From Rhizobiales bacterium UBA3584 (GTDB lineage Bacteria > Pseudomonadota > Alphaproteobacteria > Rhizobiales > Devosiaceae), in the NCBI GenBank assembly GCA_002375765.1, contig DFMV01000013.1:1-64000 (forward strand): 64,000 nucleotides of DNA, given 5' to 3'. Under the pieces are notes generated by a model. The model did no database searches and had not been told where the DNA came from. It worked only from the letters and a program-made list of their open reading frames with translations. The position numbers and the translations under genes are program-made. This document shows positions 35,449-42,799 of the stretch, piece after piece (position 1 is the stretch's first letter; every line of letters starts with the position of its first letter).

Positions 35449-36111
35449 ATGGAGATCGCGAAGGGCCTATGGGATGCATTATGGGCATCGCCGCAGGGAC
35501 AGGGAGCCTTCGTTGCCGGTCTGGTGGCAATCATCACTGCATTGATAACGTCGGTTGTTACGATCTACGTCTCCAGCAGTCGAGGAAAGATCGATGCTCG
35601 GCTGACAAAACTGAGGGCTGAATTGGAAAGCGAGGCTGCGGAAAGGCGTGCGAAATTCGACAAGGAAATCGCCGAATGGAAGGCTGGAGTCGATAAGGAC
35701 GCTGTTGAACGGCGGCATACCTTTGACGAACGACTAGCCGGTTTGAAAGCCGAATTCGATCAGCAGGTGAATGCGCATAGACTCGAGATCGAACATCGAA
35801 CGCTTTTCGCAGCCGAGCGTGTCGCTCGTGAACTTATGTCGCACGATAACTGGCAGTGGCGATCCTTCAAAATCATCCAGGCACATCTCGGAGGGTTCGA
35901 GGCCAACGAGCTTCGCAAGATTCTCGTTAGGGCGGGCGCTATTCGCGTCAAATCGAACACCGGACAGGAACTTTGGGGCCTCATTGAGCGCAACAAAGGT
36001 AGTATCGGCGCAGAACGACTAGCTCCTGACGGCGGAGGAGGAGGCGTTGAGATCGGATCGTTCGGCGAACGCATTATCCAAGCGCCAGTTCCGGATCACG
36101 AGATCCCATGA
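35449..36111 (+). CDS. Membrane-anchored coiled-coil protein, unknown
   Basis: A 220-residue protein: one membrane segment at about residues 18-42 (FVAGLVAIITALITSVVTIY), a charged helix of about 75 residues with heptad-like Leu/Phe/Trp (AELESEAAERRAKFDKEIAE), and a C-terminal compact part (AHLGGFEANELRKILVRAGA) that could be a winged helix. GGGGAGGG precedes the start. Accessory genes of this layout occur in mobile islands; I do not assign a role. Confidence 0.65.
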   Translation: MEIAKGLWDALWASPQGQGAFVAGLVAIITALITSVVTIYVSSSRGKIDARLTKLRAELESEAAERRAKFDKEIAEWKAGVDKDAVERRHTFDERLAGLKAEFDQQVNAHRLEIEHRTLFAAERVARELMSHDNWQWRSFKIIQAHLGGFEANELRKILVRAGAIRVKSNTGQELWGLIERNKGSIGAERLAPDGGGGGVEIGSFGERIIQAPVPDHEIP

Positions 36112-36359
36112 ATTTGATTGTCCGTCCGTACTGAGCAGGCGTGCAAGTATGGAAGAATCCTCGAATGAATATCTGCAGCGCTACAAGCTACTCGATCCCT
36201 GTGAGAAAAGCCGGGAGCGGTCGATTCCGTGCGGGGTAGGGCAGGGGGGAAGCTCCCAGAGGCACGTCGGCCAAGTCCTTCCGGCCTAATTGCCACCCCA
36301 CTATGCCGTAGAGGCTCTTCGAGGCTAATAGGCGGCGCAGTCGCCAGCAGTGCAGCTCC
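36112..36359. other. Intergenic before the ardC leader
   Basis: About 250 bases with G-rich runs (CGGGGTAGGGCAGGGGGG near 36230). No gene is recognised. Confidence 0.4.
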
Positions 36360-36618
36360 GCTTGGCTCCGTCTTGCTTTCGTGACGGATGGCTGACAGGA
36401 CACGCGTCGCGCGCAGCATCTTTGCCCTCTAAAATTTCCCCGGCCGACCACCCCCACCCGGCAAGCCGGGCAGGGGACCCCCGGATCGGCCTTCCTCGCG
36501 GACCAAATTTTCCGGGCGCCGATGCCCTCCACATACGTTCCGGCCCTATGGGTGCGCCCGTCCCTCAAGGCCCTGTCTCACAAGCCCCCGTCAGCAAGAC
36601 GGAGCCAAGGAGACAGCT
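36360..36618 (+). promoter_or_regulatory. Structured leader, family B (copy at ardC)
   Basis: A perfect 16-bp inverted repeat encloses the leader: CTTGGCTCCGTCTTGC (36361-36376) and GCAAGACGGAGCCAAG (36594-36609), the right arm running into the AAGGAG ribosome site. Inside, AAAATTT (36431-36437) can pair with AAATTTT (36505-36511) around CCCCGGCC and CGGCCTTCCTCGCG, the same core as in both DUF736 leaders. CCCGGC/GCCGGG forms another hairpin near 36457. Confidence 0.68.
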
Positions 36619-37503
36619 ATGAGCGAGACCCGCGCCGACACCTACCAGCGCATCACCGACACCATCATCACAGCCCTTGAGAATGGCACACGGCCTTGGA
36701 TGAAGCCCTGGAGTGCCAGCCAGGTCGGATCGAACTTCCCCCGCCCACTTCGCGCCAATGGCGAGCCCTATCGCGGCATCAACATCCTGCTTTTGTGGCT
36801 TGCGACCGCCACCCACGGCTTTGAGCATCAGCGGTTCATGACCTATCGGCAGGCGCAGGAGCTCGGCGGCCAGGTCCGCAAAGGCGAGAAGGGAACGCTG
36901 ATCGTCAAATACGGCACCATCAGCCGCAAGGCCGAGAACGCCAAGGACGAAGACCGGGAAATCCCCTACCTGAAGGGCTATACCGTCTTTAATCTCAGCC
37001 AGATCGATGGACTTGCGGACGAACATTATGCCGTGCCGACACCTCTGCCAGTCGAGCAGCGTATCGAACGCGCCGAAGTCTTTGCCCGGAACACCGAGGC
37101 CAGCATCATCCATGGCAGCAACAAAGCCTGCTACATTCCCGCCGCTGATCGCATCCAGATGCCGCCATTTGCGGCCTTCGTCAGTCCGGAAGCATACTAC
37201 TCGACGCTCTTTCACGAATTGGCCCACTGGGTCGGCGCAAAGCATCGTCTCGACCGCATCAGCAGCACCAATAGGAAGACCAAGGCCTATGCTTTCGAGG
37301 AACTGGTGGCCGAAATCACCGCATGTTTCATTTGCAGCGACCTCGATCTCACCGCTAGCGTTCGCGATGAGAGCACGTCGTATCTGGCAAGCTGGCTCAA
37401 ATGTCTCAAGCAAGACAAAAAGGCCATCTTCCGCGCAGCGTCACGCGCGCAGGCCGCAGCCGACTTTCTGCACAATCTTCAGGAGGGCAGGGCGGCCGCA
37501 TAG
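36619..37503 (+). CDS. ardC: ArdC-type antirestriction protein
   Basis: ArdC proteins bind single-stranded DNA and protect incoming plasmids from restriction. The N-terminal ssDNA-binding domain is evident (RPWMKPWSASQ, YRGINILLLWLA, MTYRQAQELGGQVRKGEKG). The C-terminal zincin-like metallopeptidase domain has HELAHWVG with a downstream Glu in FEELVAEITACF. A length of 294 is normal. Start at 36619 with AAGGAG. It lies in the predicted leading region, in the sense that lets the incoming strand act as template. Confidence 0.92.
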   Translation: MSETRADTYQRITDTIITALENGTRPWMKPWSASQVGSNFPRPLRANGEPYRGINILLLWLATATHGFEHQRFMTYRQAQELGGQVRKGEKGTLIVKYGTISRKAENAKDEDREIPYLKGYTVFNLSQIDGLADEHYAVPTPLPVEQRIERAEVFARNTEASIIHGSNKACYIPAADRIQMPPFAAFVSPEAYYSTLFHELAHWVGAKHRLDRISSTNRKTKAYAFEELVAEITACFICSDLDLTASVRDESTSYLASWLKCLKQDKKAIFRAASRAQAAADFLHNLQEGRAAA

Positions 37504-37583
37504 GCCGCCTATTTCTCGATTGGTCCTATCGATTCATACGTTTAGTCGTGTTAACATTCTAAACAAAAATGAGGTTTGAAGTC

Positions 37584-37847
37584 ATGCCACAGGCAGCCGA
37601 AATCATGACGCACGGCACCGCAGAGCAGGTGGTTCGCGAACTTGCCAGTCGCCACCAGATCACCGCAGCGCGATCCGAAATCGATGATTGGGCGGATGCT
37701 GTGACGCGCCTTGCGGGAGACGATGTGACCTTGGACGACGTCGAAGAGCTGATCGTTGCCTTGCGACGTTCGGGAGCCGTTGATGGCCAGACCCTGACCC
37801 GCCTTCATTCGCGATATCTCGACGAGCGCAATCCCCCTAATGTTTGA
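37584..37847 (+). CDS. Small partner (candidate antitoxin) of the Fic protein
   Basis: An 87-residue acidic protein (MTHGTAEQVVRELASRHQIT, then GDDVTLDDVEELIVALRRSG) overlapping the fic start by eight bases. Fic toxins of this layout have a small antitoxin in exactly this place (VbhA for VbhT). I cannot see the classical [ST]xxxE[GN] inhibitory motif, so it may inhibit differently. The ATG at 37584 has GAGG upstream; 37569 is an alternative. Confidence 0.6.
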   Translation: MPQAAEIMTHGTAEQVVRELASRHQITAARSEIDDWADAVTRLAGDDVTLDDVEELIVALRRSGAVDGQTLTRLHSRYLDERNPPNV

Positions 37848-39222
37848 TCCGTTCGGCGACTTTGCCAGCCGCGGATATCTAAGGAACCACGCAGCGCAAA
37901 AAGATCCAGATAAAGTCAAGCAGCTCGAACATGCCGCGTTTCGCGGCAATGTCGAGCGCGCAATGACCATTTTGGAAGGTCGCGATCATCTCGACTACAA
38001 GGACTTAAAAGAGGTTCATTCAATCCTCTTTTCCGACCTTTATCCTTGGGCCGGACAGGACCGACGCGAGAACGCGCCCAACATCGATATCACTAAGGCC
38101 GGAATCGAAGGGATGTTCAGTCACCCTCGCGATATCGAGCTTGCCGCCAATCATGCGCTTGAGCGCGGGCAGAACGTGGCCGTCATGCGGGAGAGGCCGG
38201 GGGAGATCATGGGCTATCTTGCCCATGCCCATCCATTTCTGGATGGCAATGGCCGAACGATCATGACCATCCACGCCGATCTTTGTCGGCGGTCTGGAAT
38301 CCACATCGACTGGTCACAGACCCAAAAGCGCGCCTATCTCACAGCCTTGACCAAAGAGCTTCAGGAACCCGGCAAGGGTCATCTCGATTCGTACCTCAAT
38401 CCCTTCATTCGCGAGGGCGCGCTTGATCGCGCCGCCATGAGTCAGGCGCTTCAATCGTTGGCAGGGCTGGGACCCGAGGCTTCGGCCGCCAGCCAAAGGA
38501 CGCTTATCCCGTCGCGCGAGATCGATACCCACATAACCCGGGCCGAAGTGGAGGCAGGAGCGGTTGAGAACAAAAACTATGGCCAGGTCCGCGCTGCTCT
38601 TCATCTTTCGGCCGAGAAAGTGTTTGCCAACCCCGCAAAGATCCTCGAAGCGGCCGAGAAGGCAGCTTTCGAGGGCCGGATGGGCGATACCAGCCTGGTC
38701 GATGCCTTTGGTTCGGATCCAAAACAGTTCGGCAATTTTCGCGGCAAGGATGGTCCGTTCTCGAGCCGGGAAGAGCGGCAGGAGCATCGCAATGCCGTCG
38801 CGCAGCAATACCCCCTGAAGTCGCAGCTTCGCGAGTATCTGGCGCTTGTTCATTCGATCCGACAACAGCTTAGCTACGACAAGCACGATCTTGCCCGCCG
38901 CAGCCTTCAGGCAGTTCCCCAGCCATCCGAAGGTCTCAGCGAGGCTATTCGTTTAGGACGCACCTTCACAGAGGAGCAGGCCGCCGAGCTGAGAAGCGCG
39001 GTCAAAGCATTTGAACGGCGGTTGGGCGATGATGCCGGCCATCTGCGGAGCCTCGTCAAGTTCAAGCCCGGTCTGGCTGAAAAGCACGGCATCGATCAAT
39101 CGACGTTGCAGGAGGCACGGAGCGCGCTGCGGAAGCTCGACAAGGGCCTAAGCCAGTTGCGTGTACAAGAGCGTGCCCAGGTCAAAGATCGCACGCAGGA
39201 GCGGGGCGGGCCGATCCGGTAG
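37840..39222 (+). CDS. Fic-domain AMP-transferase with a C-terminal BID-like domain
   Basis: Fic proteins transfer AMP from ATP to target proteins. The complete motif AHAHPFLDGNGRT is near residue 130, and SILFSDLYPWAGQDRRENAP is typical of the fold. Residues about 247-400 resemble a BID domain, the transport signal for type IV secretion: VFANPAKILEAAEKAAFEGR, FGNFRGKDGPFSSREER, with a basic tail (RVQERAQVKDRTQERGG). The C-terminus of this plasmid's relaxase has the same elements. The layout equals VbhT of a Bartonella plasmid. 460 residues. Confidence 0.85.
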   Translation: MFDPFGDFASRGYLRNHAAQKDPDKVKQLEHAAFRGNVERAMTILEGRDHLDYKDLKEVHSILFSDLYPWAGQDRRENAPNIDITKAGIEGMFSHPRDIELAANHALERGQNVAVMRERPGEIMGYLAHAHPFLDGNGRTIMTIHADLCRRSGIHIDWSQTQKRAYLTALTKELQEPGKGHLDSYLNPFIREGALDRAAMSQALQSLAGLGPEASAASQRTLIPSREIDTHITRAEVEAGAVENKNYGQVRAALHLSAEKVFANPAKILEAAEKAAFEGRMGDTSLVDAFGSDPKQFGNFRGKDGPFSSREERQEHRNAVAQQYPLKSQLREYLALVHSIRQQLSYDKHDLARRSLQAVPQPSEGLSEAIRLGRTFTEEQAAELRSAVKAFERRLGDDAGHLRSLVKFKPGLAEKHGIDQSTLQEARSALRKLDKGLSQLRVQERAQVKDRTQERGGPIR

Positions 39223-39246
39223 GCATTGCCCGACCGGTTGATTGGA

Positions 39247-39280
39247 TGGGGCGGTCATGAGCGACTGCCCCTTTGTTTTT
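39247..39280 (+). terminator. Rho-independent terminator after fic
   Basis: GGGGCGGTC (39248-39256) pairs with GACTGCCCC (39263-39271), with one mismatch, and is followed by TTTGTTTTT. Confidence 0.7.
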
Positions 39281-39298
39281 CATCGATTGGCCGATGAT

Positions 39299-39492
39299 GG
39301 GACGCTAAGAGCGGCGTCCCGTCCGGCAACCTCATGCCGCCACGATTTTCCCCGGCCTGGCGGCCTTCCTCGCGCAACAAAATCGCGTCGTCATTCGGCC
39401 CTTCGCTTTGCTCCGGCCCTTCGGGTGCAGTCCGGTTCGTGCCCGCTCTTTTTTCGCTCCCATCGGCAAATCGAAATCAAAGGAGCAGAACG
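39299..39492 (+). promoter_or_regulatory. Structured leader, family B (copy at the second DUF736)
   Basis: Starts with a GGGACGC/GCGTCCC hairpin (39299-39320). The conserved part follows: CGATTTT (39343-39349) pairs with AAAATCG (39379-39385) around CCCCGGCC and CGGCCTTCCTCGCG. It is closely similar to the leader of the first DUF736 from TCCGGCAACC through AAAATCGCG. Confidence 0.65.
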
Positions 39493-39837
39493 ATGACCGA
39501 CAACCTCTCCAACTTCATCCAGCTCAACGCCAAGACTGTCATTGGCAACATCGCCACCATCGCATTCGACGTCGACATCACCGGCGAGCCGGTTGTCAGC
39601 GACAACGAAAAGGCCCCCAAGTTCCGGCTTTTCACCAAGAGCCCGCGCGGCCGTCGCGTCGAGATCGGCGGCATCTGGCAGCGCCTGAACCGGGATGACG
39701 AACCCTACTACACGCTGACCATCAGCACCGGACACTCCCGGTTCTACGCCAACCTCGGCCGCTATCCCGGTCAGGACGACGACACGCTCTATGCGGTCAT
39801 CCCCAACGAATACCTAAACGGCGAGCGCCGGTCCTGA
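39493..39837 (+). CDS. DUF736 family protein (second copy)
   Basis: A 114-residue protein with DVDITGEPVVSDNEKAPKFR, FTKSPRGRRVEIGGIWQ and SRFYANLGRYPGQDDD. Start at 39493 with AAAGGAGCAG. The first DUF736 (6532-6867) is clearly related. Its place between ArdC/Fic and the tra genes fits an accessory of DNA entry, but the molecular function is not known. Confidence 0.87.
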   Translation: MTDNLSNFIQLNAKTVIGNIATIAFDVDITGEPVVSDNEKAPKFRLFTKSPRGRRVEIGGIWQRLNRDDEPYYTLTISTGHSRFYANLGRYPGQDDDTLYAVIPNEYLNGERRS

Positions 39838-40036
39838 TGGATCGGCCCCGGCAGGGGCGGCGGGCAAACCCGCTGCCCCCGGTCAACGAAAGACGGGAGC
39901 CCATCATGGTCAAAATGTACGCAATCGAACTCACGTGAAGTGATTTCAAAGATCATCGGTATGGCAGGAATCGACGCAATTGCGGTCATTGAGGAGAGAA
40001 CCGAAAGATCTGGAAAGCTGTCGTCTTCTCCATGCC

Positions 40037-40931
40037 CTATAGGAGCGAAGCGCGAGCAATATCGAGGACGTGATGTTTTAAATCGGGGAATTGGCGTTCA
40101 GCCCATCGGCTGATCTGCCAGTAAAGCGGGATGTCTGCCACAGTGCCCGGAATCAGTTCGACGAGGCGCCCCCGCCTGTATATGGGGCTGCACCAAGCTG
40201 ATTGGGTTGAGGCACCAGCCCATGCCCAGCATGCAAGCTTCGATAAATCCTTGAGTCGATGGCAGCCAATGTGTCGGAGGCGCACAGGCAGAGGAAAGGT
40301 GTGTCGCAATCCAATCCTGTTGCATAGTGTCCTTCTGATTGAAGGTAAGTGCAGGGGCGTTGCCTACCGTTGCCGCTGTTACGCCATCTGAAAAATAGCG
40401 ACTGAAGAATTTCGGACTGGCGGTTGCGACATATCGTAATTTCCCCAAGGCGGTCACATCGCATCCTGCCACTGGTTCGGACATGGAGGTGACGGCTGCA
40501 AGAACCCGACCCTTTTTCAGCCAATCAGCCGTATGATCTTGATCGTCGACCGCGATATTGAGCAGAACGTTGGAGCGTTCTGCAAAAGCCGTCGCCGCTG
40601 GAAGGAACCACGTTCCAAGACTATCTGCATTGACGGCAACGTCTATCGTCACTGGCCCTTTGCTAACTTCACCAAGCTCAGGCAATTGCTCGAGCAGGTT
40701 GTTTTCCAGCTGCTCGACCAGGACCATATGACGGCACAGCCACGCTCCTTTTTCAGTCGCGCGACAGGGCGTGCCTCGCTCGATCAACACGGCGCCCAGC
40801 CTTTCTTCGAGAAGCTTTACGCGCTGGGAGATGGCGGATGGCGTGACGTGGAGGGCCTTGGCGGCTTTCTCGAAACTGCCGGTGCGGACGATCATCGCTA
40901 CTGCCGCCGCAGCGCCATAGTCGAGCATCAT
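40037..40931 (-). pseudogene. LysR-type regulator of the ArgP/LysG type, frameshifted
   Basis: LysG/ArgP senses basic amino acids and activates the exporter gene next door. The N-terminal helix-turn-helix is intact (AAKALHVTPSAISQRVKLLE), as is most of the effector domain. Near 40170 a run of five G on the minus strand shifts the frame; with four G the reading would continue RLVELIPGTVADIPLYWQIS to a normal end at 40037. As written the protein ends at 40098 with an odd tail. It could be a true mutation or a homopolymer sequencing error. Confidence 0.75.
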
Positions 40932-41019
40932 TAGTTGGCCTTATTCACGTTAAGCATCATTAAATTTTCTAACTCGCACCAATGCGCTATCGCAACTGCA
41001 AACAGCAGGGCGATACGCA

Positions 41020-41631
41020 ATGAGCACAACCGTATTTCTAACTGGTCTTGGAATGGGACTGTCCCTGATCGTTGCGATCGGCGCGCAGAACGCCTTCGTC
41101 TTGCGGCAAGGGTTGCGGGGAGAGCACGTGCTGGCGGTGTCCTTGGCCTGTGCAGTGTCCGACGCAATTCTGATTGTTGTTGGCGTCACCAGCTTCGGCC
41201 GTATCGCAAGTTTACTACCATGGGCTGACCCGGCCATGCGCATTGGCGGAGCAGCGTTTCTGGTTTGGTACGGTGCAAAGAGCATGACGTCTGCGATCCG
41301 GTCGACAAGCACCCTCACCGTACAAGGCGCCCGTCGGGACAAGCAGCTTCTGCCAATTCTGCTGACATGCCTCGGGCTGACCTGGCTCAACCCTCATGTC
41401 TATCTCGACACCGTTGTCCTGCTCGGTTCGATCTCCACCCAATTTCCCGGTCAACAATCAGCATTTGCTGCTGGTGCAGTAATGGGTTCATTTCTATTCT
41501 TTTTCGGCTTGGGTTATGGAGCCGCGCTTCTGCGGCCCATATTCGCAAACCCCGTGGCATGGCGTATCCTCGAAGCTGTGATCGCCTTTGTGATGTGGGC
41601 AATCGCAATCAAGCTCATTTTGGGCACCTGA
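41020..41631 (+). CDS. LysE/ArgO-type basic amino acid exporter
   Basis: A 203-residue polytopic protein of the LysE family: MGLSLIVAIGAQNAFVLRQG is the conserved first helix and loop, and CLGLTWLNPHVYLDTVVLLG the central signature. It exports lysine or arginine. It is divergent from the ArgP-like gene, the classical lysG-lysE arrangement, with the control region in the 88-base gap. Confidence 0.92.
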   Translation: MSTTVFLTGLGMGLSLIVAIGAQNAFVLRQGLRGEHVLAVSLACAVSDAILIVVGVTSFGRIASLLPWADPAMRIGGAAFLVWYGAKSMTSAIRSTSTLTVQGARRDKQLLPILLTCLGLTWLNPHVYLDTVVLLGSISTQFPGQQSAFAAGAVMGSFLFFFGLGYGAALLRPIFANPVAWRILEAVIAFVMWAIAIKLILGT

Positions 41632-41652
41632 CGACACAAATTGGAGCGCGTG

Positions 41653-42270
41653 ATGTATTTGCCGGACCACTTCAAAGAGGTCGACCCCGATCAGATCGCA
41701 TCAGTCATCGCCGGAGCACCCTTGGCCTGCGTGGTGGCGAACACATCTGATGGGCTCATTGCGAATCACGTCCCTTTGCTGTTCGACAAAAGTGGCGACC
41801 TGATCGGTCATTTTGCATTGGCTAACGATATGCATCGCATTGTCGACGATGGTCAGGAAATTTTGGCCATCTTTCGGGGCGTCGATGGCTACATCTCACC
41901 CAACTCCTACCCATCGAAGCAGGAACACCATCGTCATGTTCCAACCTGGAATTACCAGATCGTCCACGTCTACGGCGCGATTTCATTCCAACATGACGCC
42001 CGCAGCAAGCGCGCGGCGATTGGACTGTTGACCCGCGATCAGGAACGCAGGGTCAATGGCGTCAATGCGTGGAGAATGGCAGATGCGCCAACCGACTACA
42101 TGCTTGAAATGCTCGACAAAATCGTTGCCTTCCGGATCAAGGTCACCAAAACTGTTGCAAAGTCCAAGCTTAGTCAGAACCGCGATATCCATGACTTTGA
42201 CGGCGCAGTGCAGGCCTTGAAGCTAAGAGGGAACGAGGCACTGGCAGGGCGGATGTTGGCAAAACGGTAA
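41653..42270 (+). CDS. FMN-binding PaiB-family protein
   Basis: A 205-residue protein: MYLPDHFKEVDPDQIASVIA, ANHVPLLFD, SPNSYPSKQEHHRHVPTWNY and LSQNRDIHDFDGAVQALK are hallmarks of PaiB-like flavin-binding proteins, formerly described as negative regulators. It is in the same direction as lysE, 21 bases downstream. The ATG at 41653 begins the conserved sequence. Confidence 0.88.
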   Translation: MYLPDHFKEVDPDQIASVIAGAPLACVVANTSDGLIANHVPLLFDKSGDLIGHFALANDMHRIVDDGQEILAIFRGVDGYISPNSYPSKQEHHRHVPTWNYQIVHVYGAISFQHDARSKRAAIGLLTRDQERRVNGVNAWRMADAPTDYMLEMLDKIVAFRIKVTKTVAKSKLSQNRDIHDFDGAVQALKLRGNEALAGRMLAKR

Positions 42271-42799
42271 ATCATAGGGGAAGCCGCCTGTCCGCTCTCC
42301 TGAAGAGTTTCGGCTGCCGGTAGGCGCCCGAAAGTCCGGGAAGACCGAACCCGCGAGCCACGGACTTGGCGCTATGTGTTTTTCTGGATTCGGCCGACTT
42401 GGCGACTGTCGGAAGGTGGTGGCGGAGCGTCAGCACCTGGGCCGCGTTCAGCGATAAAGAGGCTACCACCAAACCTAGACCTTCCCGTAGCCTCCGCTAC
42501 ATTTTTCTTCTGAGCGCCGCAGCTTGACCGGCTCATCGAGAAGGTCAGCACTGGTGAATGATTCTGCCCCTTGTTCGATCCGCGCCGGAGGCGGATCGAA
42601 CCCACCCCTTGCCCTCGGTGAGCACTGTGGCATTGCCACTTTCAATATAGACGCCCGGGCCGGCCCCGTTTTCCAGCCCGTAGGGCCGGAGCCCGGTTTC
42701 GAGGGAAACCGGGCGGAGCAGGCGAGGCCAGAACGCGCTTCCAAATAGCGCCGTAGTGATGGCCGAGCCTGTGGTAAACGGGGACGGGCTGGCTTCCGC
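42271..42799. other. Convergent gap with strong hairpins
   Basis: Between paiB (plus) and traG (minus) there is no clear gene. Two near-perfect hairpins are present: GTTCGATCCGC/GCGGATCGAAC (42573-42601) and GCCCGGTTTC/GAAACCGGGC (42691-42714, four-base loop). Neither has a T run, so they are not simple terminators. They may be relics of leader-type elements. Confidence 0.45.

Noticed and set aside
42573..42714. The two strong hairpins as a third leader family
   Set aside because: They lie between convergent gene ends with no plus-strand gene downstream and no sequence shared with families A or B.
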